DNA of 64,000 nt from the NCBI GenBank assembly GCA_026182355.1, contig JAPFBL010000002.1, positions 1,240,001 through 1,304,000 on the forward strand, read 5' to 3'. Both the position numbers and the translations under genes were made by a program. This stretch comes from Hermatobates lingyangjiaoensis. Its lineage: Eukaryota; Arthropoda; Insecta; Hemiptera; Hermatobatidae. Positions 34,811 to 47,826 of the stretch are shown piece by piece (position 1 is the stretch's first letter; each line of letters begins with the position of its first letter). The notes under the pieces were generated by a model, which saw nothing but the letters and a program-made list of their open reading frames with translations, was not told where the DNA came from and searched no databases.

Positions 34811-37080
34811 CTGTATCCGTTATGGCTATACAAAAAATATCAAAAAGATGGCCATTTCATTTAATTTATTAAAATATTTAAATATTAAATTAAATATAAA
34901 TATTAATATATATTTATTAAAATTTATATTAAAAGTGGATATATTGTAAATATTTTATGATTAATAATTAAAATAAACTGGTGTACAGATCTGTCTGCAT
35001 ATGCGTGATGTACTTGTTTAATAGTGGCATGTACTCTCTACTGAATCAGTAACTTGAATAAGGTTAATGCTTTAACAGGAAACATTGTTGCATTTTAGGG
35101 GGCAAAAAGTGGAAATTCAGCTTTTTTGAAGACAATGAAAGATAAAACAACAATTACAAGTTTTTTTACTGATCATGTGTTTATTTATTTTTATTTATCA
35201 ATATGATGAACATTAAGTATTGTAGATTCAAAAGTAAATTATTAATTATCTCTAATGATGGTCTTGAATTAGTATTCTAACGCCTTTAGTTGTTAAAGAA
35301 AAAAAAATAAGAAGTGTTATTTTTAGAATAATTTATTTATTATTTAAAAATACGTTTTAGAGATTTGCCTAATGATTTCTTGTTTTATTCTTTTTTTTTA
35401 AATGTAATTAAACAAGTCTTCATCGTTTCGATTTGTTTCTTACATTGCTCTTGATAAGCAGTGCAATTTTTTTTTCTCATACCCCTTACAGCCCAGTAGT
35501 AGCTGTCTGTGGACTCTTTCGCTGTTAGTTACAAAATAAATCCAATTATTAAGAAAATAAAGAAAAAATGTACTTCATCAATATAGGAAGTCATACTACG
35601 AGTACTTAAAGCCTTTCAGATATGACTAGTGATAATATGATTTCAATATGAAAAGATTTCAATATGATTACAGGCATATTGTTAGCATCACTAGCGTTTA
35701 TAGACATCATATTATACAAATTCGTTATAACTCATTAGTTATAATCGTTATTAGTGCATTCGGACGTCAATTGTTATAGATGTTCGACTTGTTTCACACT
35801 TAGTGGATCTTCAAGTGGGACTACTTGAAGGTGCACTACGTACAAACCAGTGGGATGTCTACAGTAACGATTAACAATAATCATTACAAATGGTGAAAAT
35901 GGCTTGGTTTTGTTCTAAAGTATTCTGAAAGTAAATTCAACCCATGTGTTGTACAAGAAAGCTTAAACTAAAGGAAATTGCTACAGAAACAGTTTCCTCA
36001 ACATTCAAATAGATTATTCTATAAATATGTAGGTTCTTCTATTTCACGTCTTGTTTTGTATTTCATTTCTCTTTATAAGTAAAACAAATGCTCCATAATT
36101 CTGCTTCACTGCTGAATCTTTGGATTGAGTGGGCGTAACATCTTTTTCACAGGTACCCTTCTAATTCTAGATGAGTGGAACATTCGTTCAAGTTGATGTG
36201 TTCTACTGTGAACTAGCTTCACAGTGATAACTGTGAACTAACTCACTTGAACTAACTACTGTCGATAAAGACTTTCCTCCTTGATTCACCGACCGTAAGT
36301 TCTAATCCACGATTAAGTCAGCACCAGCTTATTATATCATGTCTGCGTGCCAATCGTAATTGTTGCAATATTAGATTTTGGCACAAGAATGACACTTTCC
36401 CTGTCAGTGGCAAATGAAAAACTTCTGCTTCAAACAGAAGTCATCAACAACCATATTTATTGAGACCGTACATAAATCCCTAGCAATGGTTACTACTTTC
36501 GAATCAAGTAGTTCAATTATAACAGAGAATGGTACATATTTTTTGTTACTTTCACATGTAAGATTTACTATCAATCATTTTTCATGCTGAGGATTTATGA
36601 TTCATCAATAAGAACAAAAATTACAACATTTATTTTGCTTGAAATTTTCTTTCCCTATTCAATGGTGATGCTGTTAATTACCATTGTTCCATTGTTGCTA
36701 TCGATTAGATTAGTTCCTAGTCAGCGCCATTCTCTTTTGATATTTCCGATGAGAGTAGGAGTTCAGAGTATCGCCTGGCATTTAGAATTTAGACCTAAGT
36801 TATATGCAAATGAGAAATTCAACTTTAATGAGTCTTAGATACTTTAATTTTGTTCTTAATATACAAATTCTGGGAATTGTGCTATACTTAAATTACGAAG
36901 AACTTATAGACAATTTCATTGGTACCAGAAAAGTCTTTACATGCTTATGCAACTATCTAGTGCAACATTGTTCAGTCTGGTTTAGGTGTTCGACTGATAC
37001 AGCTGCATATTCATAGTACTGCTTTTGTAACTATAGAAACGCAGCAAAATCTCAAAAAGAAATAATTTCTTTTTGTGGAA
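34811..37080. other. No gene recognised
   Basis: AT-rich unique-looking DNA. Open frames at 36584-36838 and 36804-37016 overlap each other and have hydrophobic, low-complexity content without a known motif. Confidence 0.35.
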
Positions 37081-37129
37081 AGAAGGTGATACGATTTAAA
37101 AGTGGTGATATGATATAATTTCAGTGTGT

Positions 37130-37890
37130 ATCGTTAGGATAAATATCAGAAACTAGTCAGTGTCTGAAAGGAATATTTGGTGAGTCTGCAGAATCAAAAA
37201 GTACTGTTTATTGGTGGATTGATTGTTTTAAAACCGGTAGAACATTACTTGAAGACTATCCAGGCAGTCGGCGCCCAAGCACGTCGGCATATGAAAGAAA
37301 CATTACTACTGTTGAGGTTCTACTGACATGGGACAGACCAATGACTATTCGTAAAATTAGTGTGTGTCTAGAGATAGGGGAACGACAAGTTGATGACACC
37401 TTGCATGATTGTTTTGGGCGTTACAAGGTTCGCGAGCTGAGTGCTAGTTGGGACTAGAACAGAAACACAATAGGTTTGATACTTGTCGTCAACTTCAAGA
37501 GCTATTAGCCCATTACGCTGATGAATTTTGGCGACGAATAATTACCACCGACATAACGTGTTATTTTTATTTCAATACTGAGACCAAAAGTCAATCCAAA
37601 GAATGGCGCAAGACTGAAGAAGGGCCTCCACTTAAGGCGCGGGCAGTTTACCATGGGAATTGCTTCCACACCCACCTTATTCTCCTGATCTTAGACCCAG
37701 TAATTATCATGTGTTCTCAGTTAAAAAAAAACCTTACAGGGTGTTCGATTTGAAAGTTTAACTGTCGTAAAACGTGCCGTAAATAGGTGGATTAAAGAGT
37801 CACTGAAAAAGTTCTTTGAGGACGGCTTAAAAAAATTTGTTTATCGTTAGTATAAAGAAATTCAGTTAAATGGGAATTATGTTGAATATT
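37130..37890 (+). pseudogene. mariner transposase pseudogene, internally deleted
   Basis: From about 37170 the plus frame reads STVYWWIDCFKTGRTLLED then SRRPSTS, RPMTIRKISVCLEIG and LHDCFGRYKVRELSASW, the helix-turn-helix DNA-binding part of mariner transposases. A frameshift at about 37450 leads to RFDTCRQLQELLAHYADEFW and RRIITTDITC, where the catalytic motif usually reads TTDET, then ETKSQSKEWRK. After KARA the text jumps to SPDLRPSNYHVF (third catalytic D of DD34D) and ends near IQLNGNYVEY at 37860-37891. The middle block with the second catalytic D (DNARPH-like) is missing and there are several stops. Inverted terminal repeats were not identified. Confidence 0.87.
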
Positions 37891-37899
37891 CAATATAAT

Positions 37900-39650
37900 A
37901 TTGAATAACTACACTATAATATTAACGAAAATTAACAAAATCATAAAAGTTATAGTTAAATTCCCAGAACTTTGGAAACATGCTATGTACTTAATTACAT
38001 GAAACTGTAATGTACTTAGTGTAACCTGCTCCATAACTGGATACTTTCTATTTGGTACCATTGAATAATTTAAACCTTTAGATGGGAAGATTACCACCAC
38101 GTTGAGTATGTTAGCACTACTTTACACAAAAGATCATCATGCATCTGACCTTGCTTAACTAAGCCTATATTGACATGTTTGTTCTGGCTAAAAAAATGTT
38201 CGCTACATTACTAGCAGTCTACCTATCGGCATGTTCAGTACAAGTACATTCCGATTCAATCCTTTATCAATTTGCAGAGTGCTGTCATCGCATTTCTGTG
38301 GCTACATATATGAATAGAGCCAAGATGAACTAGAAATTGTGTAGGTTTTCTACACTAAGAGACATTTTTCTACGTCACTAGTGACATGAACTAGATTAGG
38401 TACACTGATTTGATGGTAGGTTGGTAGAGTCAGACTCAAAACGCAAAACAGTGTTACTATATACTAGAACAAATTGACCGTAATAATAGTTAGTCACTTG
38501 ACTAAAGTGGAACCAGGTATTCAAATATGAATACAAATTGTTACTGGAATGAATTATTTATTCTTTATAGTCAAAATCTATACAATGTAATAACTGAATT
38601 TCCTATGAAATTTTTTTGGTAGGAAAACGTTATCACATTCGTTTATCTCACTGAAATGGACAGTAGGATTAACATTGACGTAGCGTTAACTTGCTAAATT
38701 AACTACAATGAAGTTAAATGTTGCTAGTGTGAGATAAGGGGAAATATTGTAATGTTAACTGATCTATATATTCCGAATTCTTTATGTGTCTGTCATATAT
38801 TTTTAAAATGGTTGAATTAATTTTAAATAAAAGTGATGCAAGATAAGCCTTACTATTTGTGGATGTAAATATAATTACGATTCGAAAATCATTTTCCCCT
38901 TAATTTCTCATTTTACTATATTTGACAATACTGGATTAGATTCAGCCTACTCGTGTTTAACTGATCAGTCGTTATTGTTGCTAAATAGAGCTTATGCCTC
39001 TGTACCAGTCAGAGTGCATTTATTATTGTTATTCAGAGTGACAGTAAATGGAGAGATAATCAGCAGAAGAAGGAGAGTTTTGAGGCAATTAGCCCATTCT
39101 AAAGGTGGTGCCAGAATAGTTTTGAAAGGTTTTTTAAAATTGTTTTACTAGTGACGACAATAGTTTTCTTTTATAGCTTCTTCTTTCCTCGGTTTTATAC
39201 CTATTATTCATTTTTGAGGCGACGATGATGCTTAGATAAATGTGAGATGAAGGAGTTCGTAAGTGAGAGACCATCTTGTTTGGATAATTTGCCTGTGTGA
39301 CTTTTCCTCGCAACCGCAGAGTCATACCTATTGTAGGCATAATTTCTCAGTGCTAAAAAAGTTGGAACAAGCGATTCAGCATTCGTTAATAAGTTTTTTT
39401 TTGTTGCTGTTTAGATGAAGTGACAGTTTTTAGAGCTTAACTCAAAATTTAGGCAGCTTTTGCATTCACTCCTCGTAATTCTTGATAGTCACATCCCACT
39501 GGCTGGAGTCCTGGTTAGAGTTTTAATTAATTTACCCAATGTTGCTCCAGAAATTCTGTTAAAATGTCGATATAAAAATTTTATCTTAACATTTTAACTT
39601 AATACGTATATAATACTTATATGTAATATACAATAAGTTATATATAAGAT
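37900..39650. other. No gene recognised
   Basis: AT-rich unique-looking DNA. Small open frames on the minus strand (37909-38100, 39134-39340) carry no motif. Confidence 0.35.
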
Positions 39651-39659
39651 ATATACATC

Positions 39660-39862
39660 ATTGTATAAAAAGGTTTCACATAAACTCGTGAAATAACAAT
39701 CAATGATCAAACCACAATAAGAAATGGGAAAACAAGACTAAGATCTTTCAACCGTGACAAGCGGTCTTCGTCAGTTGGGTTTTTGACTCTGACGAAGACC
39801 ACTTGTTACGGTTGAAAGATCTTAGTCTTGTTTTCCCATTTCTTATTGTGGTTACATCATTG
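39660..39862. repeat. CTGACGAAG-family hairpin, best-preserved copy
   Basis: 39701-39862 folds back on itself: CAATGATCAAACCACAATAA at the left, TTATTGTGG(TT)ACATCATTG at the right. The right arm carries CTGACGA (39790-39796), A, a GACC/CGGT-type stem and GAAA (39815-39818). TTTCACATAAACTCGTGAAA lies just outside the left arm. Confidence 0.8.
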
Positions 39863-39899
39863 TATATGTATTATAAATAGAAAGGTTTTTAGCTGATCA

Positions 39900-41340
39900 A
39901 AGTCGGTGACACTGATGGTCTGATGGTGATTTAAGCTCAATTATGTATGATGTTTATATTCTTATTTAATTTGTCAGGTCAACTTTCAATGAGATAAGAA
40001 TGGATTATGTCACTAAAGAATATATAATCAATAGTGCTTATTATATTTCCAATTGATAATAAGCAAAAGCTAGACGTCTGCTGAAAGTAACGGCGTAGGC
40101 ATGGATTTATTAAGGACTGAATTACTGAATACTCAAACGAAGTGGAGTTTCCGTTTAAGACAAGTTCTCACATAAGTTAAGTACTTCGGCAGAGTTACTA
40201 GAAATTAGAAGGATTCGAGAAAAACGTAAGGGTATTACAGGTGCCAGCCATGTGTTTATTTTAAGGAAAATCAATAGTTAAACTTAGGGTTCATGGAACT
40301 TGATTTAGAGACGAAAGCAGAATGGTTCCTACCTGTCTCTTAGGTGCAATCTATGCTTACATAGCTTCATATCGCACCCTTATCAATACGACCTGACATG
40401 ACACCTAAAGAGATAACGATGTCCTGAGCATTGACAAATTTCACAAACGTACTTTTTCCATCCTCTTTCCTTTATGCAAACAACTTCCACTTGCAGAGTT
40501 GATAATTAATATTGTAATCGTCTAGTCAACCCAATTTTGCTCGGGATTAGATATATATTGAAAGATTTAATCTCATTTATGAAACTTTTTTTAGAATTTC
40601 CAGCAGGAGTTGTTCTATAAACTTAATGTGAATGTAGAATGTTTTTTTGCACTTGAGTCAGTAGGAGGAGTCATACTTGTCCTTCACAGTCGACTTTTTT
40701 CATTGTTGTTTTGAGTATCCAGATTTACCAGTCTATCGAGTCCTAGCAAAGATTGGTAGAATTTATAATTTAATGGTTTGTTTAACATTAATTGTTCCTT
40801 TCAGCTTATTTTTGCAGAAATATGATTTCATGAAACTTTGTCCTGGCTAGATGTATTTGCTAGGTTTAACTAGATTGCTCAGTTAATTTTGCGTATACCT
40901 GCATTGGTCTCTATATTTATATGTAGCATTCGCTTTAGCGACCTTCATGATTACCACTTCTTCCCTTTATGATAACTTATTTTGCTATGTAAAGCTGAGC
41001 ATATCGTCATAGATTCATTTATTTTTTTATTAGATAACTCACATCTTCTGTCATTCATGTTTTAACTAATTGCAAAATGTATTTAGGCGATTTCATATAA
41101 ATATATTAACTTCTGTGATGTCCCTCTAATATATTACAATACTATCTTGGGAAGAATAAAACCTATGAGAAGAATTATGCTTCGTTTTTCTCTCTATGGT
41201 TCTTGAATTCCTTTGTTTCATTTCCAGACGGTCTAAGTGAATTAATTTTAACAAGTGTTGGAAGTTTTAGGAGTTTTGAATGTATAAATGTATATACAAA
41301 CAGTGAGAATAAGACGTTTTACCGGAGTAGGTCTTTTAAC
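39900..41340. other. No gene or repeat recognised
   Basis: AT-rich sequence; no ORF above 60 codons was seen on either strand. Confidence 0.35.
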
Positions 41341-41347
41341 TTCATCT

Positions 41348-41990
41348 CTACTTTTTCCTTTACTATAAGTAAAATATAGTGATATTATATTATAAAGTAT
41401 AGTGATCAAATTGTGAAAGATTTTGATCGAGGTCTCAGAAGACTTTTTATGAAGTTTTCTCTGTGTGTGTGTGTGTGTGTGTGTGGGTGGGGAGGTGGGT
41501 GATTATGTATCCAAAGTTTGATGGATACGGTCCAGAATCTTTGATGGATCATAGATATTTTACACAATAATGGGCCTCATAGTGTGGATATGTTCTATTG
41601 TATGGGAGCAATTATGCATGATGGAAAGTCACTTTTTTACCAAAAACCTCTTTTTAGACAAATTTTTTTTCTCCTAAACTACTAATTCTAGAGTCTTAAA
41701 ATTTTAGAATTATCTTTGAGGCTACAAAAGTAATAACCGAAAAATATTTTCAGATTTTTCAAACAACAGAAAATTTTTTTTTCAATAAAATTTAAAAATT
41801 TTGACTTATAATTCATCTGAAAGCTTGTGAGCGCAATAAAAGCCATACTGTTTAACGGATCAAAATGAAACTATACCTAAAAATATAACTATATGGGGGG
41901 GATGAGTTGAGATATTTTTTTTTCAAAATTGCGTTAACCAAAGAGGCGTTAAATTTTTTATTTAACCATTATTTTTTAAGGTACCAAACA
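41348..41990 (+). repeat. Family A fragment (left third)
   Basis: CCTTTACTATAAGTAAAATA start, GT run at 41460-41485, then CGGTCCAGAATCTTTGATGG and ATTATGCATGATGGAAAGTC in family A order. It breaks off at about 41990. Confidence 0.7.
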
Positions 41991-42059
41991 GCCCATACAC
42001 TATCCATTGTATATGATAGCTTGATATACCTCTATTTTCGATATACTCAGATTCCATAG

Positions 42060-42647
42060 CATGTAATACATATACATATATTTATATATATACTTTTTCG
42101 TTGGAAATACGATCCGAAACGGACAAGTATAATTCAATGTAGAAAAAGAAATATAAAGAAATGAAAATCACACACTTACAGTCTCTAATTTTCGGTTTGA
42201 ACCGTCTTCAGGAGAGATGATTGAGGGAAACCAAGCGCACTGGTGTGTGTGCTTTTGATTTCTCTGTATTTCTTTTTCTACATTGAACTATATATATATA
42301 AAGATTTCATATAAACACATGAAATAACAATCAATGAATCAGACCACAATAAGAAAACCCAACTGTTGGGTTTTTGACTCTGACGAAGACCGCTTGTTAC
42401 GGTTGAAAGATCTTAGTCTTGTTTTCCCACTTCATTTTGTGGTTTGATTATATATATTTATATATATTTATATATATATATATATTTTACAATTATATAT
42501 ATTTGATTATATGATCAAACCACACTAAGAAATGGGAAAACAAGACTAAGATCTTTCAACCGTAACAAGCGGTCTTCGTTAGAGTCAAAAACCCAACTTT
42601 TATATATATATATATATACATTTTCATTTCACGTGTTTATGTGAAAT

Positions 42648-42700
<53 letters not shown>

Positions 42701-42705
42701 GCATG
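42060..42705. repeat. Nest of microsatellite-linked hairpin repeats
   Basis: A short foldback copy of the 1-833 family (42115-42295, with GTCTCTAATTTTCGGTTTGA and GAGAGATGATTGAGGGAAAC); two CTGACGAAG-family copies (42300-42445 plus and 42505-42650 minus); and TA runs at 42286-42300, 42467-42485, 42600-42618 and 42648-42698. The copies point in both directions and appear to have inserted into or beside one another. Confidence 0.75.
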
Positions 42706-42779
42706 CTAAATAATTGGATTTAAAAAAAAATCACGTCATTTGCTTTACAGGTGTACATTGACATGCCACAATTACATTT

Positions 42780-43425
42780 TCTTATGTTTCTTCTGAAATA
42801 CTTCGAACGTGAGTGGTTGGGTGTGATGTCTGGAGGAGGGGGGGATTAAAATGTTTGATTGGGACACTGCAGTCCGTAATCATTGATGGCTCAAATTAAT
42901 ATTTTACACAGAAATGGGTCTTGTAGTATAGCTGTGTCCCATTGTTTGGGGCAATAATTATGCCTGATGAGAAGGTCACTTTTTTCCCAAAATGTGTTTT
43001 TAGATACTTTTTTCTCCTCAGAATTTTAAAACAACTGAATTTTTTCCATAAAACGCAAAAAGTTTGATTTATGATGCAATCTGCCACGTTATGAGGAGGA
43101 TATAGGTAAAACCGTTCGACGAATTAGAATGAAATTATGTCTGAAAATATAGGGATGGGATGAGATATTTATTTTTAACATTACATTAACTGAAAGAAGC
43201 TTTATGGTTAACACACATTTTATGTTCTCAGAAAATGGCTTTTTTAATGCTTAACCACTTAAAATAGAACATTGAAATTTTGTCAAAAAACTAAACCTTA
43301 AAATTTGCTATTGGTAAGAAAAAATTTCATAAAATTCCGATTATAGCAAAGGGCAATATACCTATGAAAACAAAAATTCATTTTACAATATGAACTACTT
43401 ACTTGTTGGATATGTTTACTCTTTT
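42780..43425 (+). repeat. Degenerate family A fragment
   Basis: GTCCGTAATCATTGATGGCT, ATTTTACACAGAAATGGGTC and CATTGTTTGGGGCAATAATT follow family A order with about 20-30 percent divergence by eye. It directly precedes the intact copy. The minus open frame at 42896-43087 lies within it. Confidence 0.6.
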
Positions 43426-43430
43426 TACTT

Positions 43431-45057
43431 TACTATAAGTAAAGTATAGTGATCGTGAAAAAATTCGATCTCGAGATTTTGACGGAATTACATGTTTTGA
43501 GGTACCAGAAGTCGTTTTATGACGTTTTTACGATGATGTCTGTGTGTGTGTGGGTGGGTGGGTGCGTGGGTGGGTGCGTGTGTTAGCATTGCTTGTTACC
43601 ACGCTACGGTCCAGAATCTTTGATGGATCAAGTTGATATTTTACACAAAAATGGGCCCCATTTAGACGAAGATCCCTATTGTTTGGGAAGAATTATGCAT
43701 GATGGGAAAGTCACTTTTTTTGCCAAAAACCGTTTTTTTTTAAAACATTTATTTCTCCTAAACTGATAACTCTAGAGTTTTGAAATTTTGACATTACCTT
43801 TGAAGTTACAAATGCAACAAACGAAAAATATATTCAGAATTTTAAGACAACAGGAAATATTTTTTTTTCAATAAAATGTAAAAATTTTGACTTATAATTC
43901 AATCTCAAACCTTGTGAGAGCGATACAAGCCATACTGTTTGACGGACAAGAATGAAACTATGCCTACAAATAGAACATTATATGGAGAGTGAGTTGAGAT
44001 ATTTTTTTCTAAAATTACATTCGCTAAAGGGGCGTTACAGTACGATTTCTGTTTTCAGAAAATGTTTTTTTGACGCTAAACGGCTCATTAAAAAATAATG
44101 AAAATTTGACCAAAAATGGAACAAAAAATTTGCAATTCATAAAAAAAAATCATGAAGTTTCAATTACGGGAAAGAGCAATAACGATATAAAAACTCTTTG
44201 TTTATCCTAGACTAAGAGATCACCTGCTATACTTGTCGAATTTTTTGTATTTTTTTTACATTGTTTACATTGACTTAGAAATTTTTTGAGCGAATCCACT
44301 GAGGTAAAATTGATGTTTCTAATGGAAAAATGAAAATATATTATTGACTTATAAGAGATGTAAGAGGAATAATATTTTGCAGGTAAATGATAACACTCAT
44401 TAAAAAATAAATCGTATATATGGTTTTTGACAAAGGGAAAGGAAAATGATCTTATTAAATACTAAGAAGCCATAAAATTCCCAGTATAATAATTCTGTTA
44501 AAAACCAAAAATGTAAAAGATAATTCAAAATATAAATCTTTCGTTTAGAGATTAATAACTGTAATTATCGTACATCTTTAATTAACAAATCAGCTTAAAA
44601 CCACATTTTCTTCGCTGTTTAAGATGTTTTTCAGAGAAAAAAAGGGTATTTTACTGTTTTAAATTTGAAAATTTTACATTAATATTCAATGTAGAAGGAT
44701 GTTAAGTAAACGATGTAAGAAATCTACTGGCTATTTGAACAATAGCCATGTTTTCTTGTTGGATAATATTTCGTTTCAAGAAATGTTCAAATTGGTTTTT
44801 CAAATATGTTATTACTGCTGTAGTTATACTAATGAAATTATTTGCAAATAATAAATTATTTGTGATGTACAAAAATAAGCTTATAAATTGATATGTCCTT
44901 CAATCACTATCTGTACTAACTCACGAATGCAATGCTAATAATTATATCCCATTTAGATATTTATGTTATGCTTAAATGATACGTTATGTTTTATATACTC
45001 AAGAAATTTGACATTGAGTTACTTATAGTAAAGTAGAGTGTAGGCCACTCCAGATTT
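43431..45057 (+). repeat. Family A element, complete copy 3 (forward)
   Basis: About 1.63 kb, from CTTTTTACTTTACTATAAG to CTTATAGTAAAGTAGAGTGT followed by AGGCCACTCCAGA. It is nearly identical to the reverse copy at 2183-3814, including the long GT/GGGT run (43540-43580), so both are probably recent. There is no surviving ORF. Confidence 0.78.
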
Positions 45058-45955
45058 TTTACATTTGTGAGGGACGGACACATTGATATGGCTTCTTTTG
45101 TAGTATTATAGATTAAAATAATTAGGGTGAAATATTAGGCCTTTATTTTTTTACATTTTGTATTCAAGGAAGACTGGCTGGCAAGAAAATAAAACAGAAC
45201 TGCGCTCCTCTGAGTATTAAAAGAAATATTTATTAAGGAAACAGGAAGTTCTTTGAATGCAATTAGAGAAATTAAGAATTCTTTATTTGTTTTGATGAAC
45301 AACAGTTACCGGTTTTCCTTAATTTACTTTAAGAGATTATTCTTTAAAATATCATTTAGGATTATTTTAATATATCTAAAACCTTTTTTTTAATCCTCCT
45401 CAAGAATTAGAAGATTGGATATTTCTACTTCTGAAATATTATCAAATCCTGTAATCTTTGTAATTTAGAGAAACGATTGTCCTTAGTCCTACTGTTAAGA
45501 TGTAATAAAATACATTATTATCTGAAAAACAAATTAATGTTGCTGTATGTTTACTAAGTTGCGTTAAGACTTAATGGTCTTGGTGAGTAATTCCAAGAGG
45601 CATATTCAACAAGGTTTTGATTTAATTTGATTCAATTCAATACTGACAAAAAACATTATCCTGATATTTTTGTTTAATGCATATTATAGTTGTAAATGCT
45701 TTGTATATATTTTTCTCTGAAAGATTAACTTTTCATCATTTCATAGTAGGCATGAGTTGCTAGAAATCACATATTGAAATTTACTAATAATAATATTTTT
45801 TTTTATCGAATACCCCTTATTCTATGCTCTTTTATTTTGAAAGTGGTAGGTTTCATGCTTCTTTTAAGCGATGTGTGAAAGAACAAAATAATAGGGTACA
45901 TAGCAATTATATATGTAAATTTTATGTTGATTAGATAGGATAAATAAAAGATGGG
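45058..45955. other. No gene recognised; upstream of the BTB gene
   Basis: AT-rich DNA between the last family A copy and the purine-rich region before exon 1. No ORF with a motif was seen. Confidence 0.35.
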
Positions 45956-46249
45956 AGTTTTTACAATGGAATGAATGGAGGTCAACGAGGAATGAAAGTG
46001 GTGTAGTAAGAATAGAAGGGAAAGTGTGAGGAGAGGGGGAGGTGAAAGAGAAAGGAGAGAAAGGATGTGGAGTGTTAGAAAGTAAGAATTGTGTTGGCGC
46101 GCTCCTGCGGCTCACCCACTGCTATGCTTTGCTTCAACACTATCAACTATATTCCTTTTCCATTCACTGTGTTTTACCGTTCGATTTATCCATCTACTTG
46201 CTAGTTTTCATTTTTTTGTACGAGTTAAATAAAGACTTAACCGAGCACA
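45955..46249 (+). promoter_or_regulatory. Putative 5' UTR or promoter region of the BTB gene
   Basis: A purine-rich stretch (AGAGGGGGAGGTGAAAGAG at about 46032) is followed by TTGGCGCGCTCCTGCGGCTC and the exon 1 leader. In-frame TAA at 46238-46240 closes the frame just before the start codon, so this leader is untranslated unless another upstream exon is spliced in. No clear TATA box or initiator was identified. The plus-strand open frame at 46042-46398 is a different frame and not a gene. Confidence 0.4.
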
Positions 46250-46423
46250 ATGTGGTACAGGAGAGGGTCCTCAGAGGAAGACGACATGAGTGGACAGCAC
46301 TACTGCCTCAGGTGGAACAACTACCAGTCCAATATGACTTCTGTCTTCCACCATCTCCTCAGGTCTCAGGCTTTCGTCGATGTCACTCTTGCATGTAATC
46401 ATGAGTCACTTAAGGCCCACAAG
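46250..46423 (+). CDS. BTB gene, coding exon 1 (start of BTB domain)
   Basis: Encodes residues 1-58. HYCLRWNN at residues 17-24 is the N-terminal motif of tramtrack-type BTB proteins, followed by VFHHLLRS and FVDVTLAC, the first helix and strand of the BTB fold, ending at LKAHK. Two start codons are in frame: 46250 (upstream bases ACA, good insect context, first ATG after a stop at 46238) and 46286 ([10 protein letters not shown], the start most family members use). I give the first; the 12 extra residues ([12 protein letters not shown]) are unusual and translation may begin at the second. The exon ends AAG with donor GTACTC, phase 0. Reading on past the donor gives a spurious ORF to 46453. 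Confidence 0.9.
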
Positions 46424-47426
46424 GTACTCCTTTCATTCTTTACAACTCTTTAAGTATAAATTCTCTGTTCATCTTGTAAAGCCTCCAGTATTACTTAAAA
46501 TGTTGAAGAGCTCAGAACCATGAGGCTAAGAAGCATACGCGTATATCTCGAGAAAATTGAGGTTATTTTCATGTGATTGTTTTCTATTTAAACTAGTTTT
46601 ATATAAAATTCTTCTCAATCGTTGCTTTATTAATATCTAGTGGTTCATTTTGGTAACATATAAACTTTTAATTTAAGGAACCTCGATTTATTGTATCCCG
46701 TGAGTAACATAAATAAAAAGAAGTAGAATTCCAAGAGAAATAAAAGCACTGACTTTGGCCTTAATTAAACATGCAAAAAGCTCCTCAATAATTACTAAGC
46801 AAAAAATCGTAATAGTTTGTTTTCCCCTTTAGCCTCTCTACTTCTGAACTCTTCACATTTTTTTTATTTTATATACTTTTCAATTAATGTTTTTATCTGC
46901 ACCATTACTCGGAATGCTATTTTTATTTGCTGTAGATTTAAATAATGCAAAAGAAATAATTATCAAAGTGTTATTTGATATAGTTTCTCTATTTCTAGAT
47001 AAATGTATATTTTGGTCTTTATTGTTAATTTAAATAAAGGTACCTATTTTCGGATTGAAGTCCAAGTGGAAGGAAGCGTAAACCAGTGATTGCCAAAGAT
47101 AAAACTGTCATGTGTGTTTTGTTTGATTCTAAATGAGGAGAAATTTTATGAGCTGTGAATATTAATTCTTGTTAGCTTGGGAACATATTGTTATTATTTG
47201 TTAATTTCTTTAAATAGTTAGAAAGTGTAGTTAATGTTTTTGGGATATCTGTTAAAGCGAAGGAGATATGGGATTATTGAATGTCACAACGAGAAAACTT
47301 CAAATACGTGATCACTAGCCTTCACTTATCTTATCATTCATTCTTGGCCACTTCATAGTTCTGATTACACACTGTCTGCACTTAAACAGCGCCATATGTA
47401 ATAATTTACTATATATATTTATATAC

Positions 47427-47826
47427 AAAATTAAAGTTTATAGGACTCGATCAGTTCTTCAGGTTCAAATTAAACTCTCATTGCCAATGTTGGCAATTTA
47501 GTTGTGAATATGGGAAAGTGGGAGCACTTTTGAAAGAAGACCCTAGGAATGGAGCAGTCTAAAATACATCGGTAATTTTTTCGGTGTATACAGGTACTGG
47601 GATTGTAGAGTGGGGTGTAAAACAGTTCATAAGGTAGAAGGGACAACTTGTCTTTCTCTTAGTCAAATTTGGTCCAACAATCATTATCTTGTTATACTGT
47701 GATAGAAACTTTGTAGCAAGAAAATATGTATTAAGAGTTTCAGGATTTGAGCCATTGCCAACGTTGGCAGTGAGAGTTTAATTTGAACTTGAAGAACTGA
47801 CCGAGTCCAAATAAACTTTAATTTTG
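47427..47826. repeat. Foldback pair of the GGACTCGGTCAG family, 270-base interior
   Basis: Left arm 47427-47505 (AAAGTTTATAGGACTCGATC) and right arm 47752-47826 (GACCGAGTCCAAATAAACTT) are inverted copies of the arm seen at 24993-25313. The interior is unrelated and may be a later insertion. A TATATA/TTTATA run follows at 47865-47890. Confidence 0.65.

Noticed and set aside
37448..37753. Intact-looking 101-codon open frame
   Set aside because: Part of the mariner pseudogene, not an independent gene.
46042..46398. 118-codon plus-strand open frame overlapping exon 1
   Set aside because: A different frame from the BTB domain; the BTB exon explains the coding signal there.
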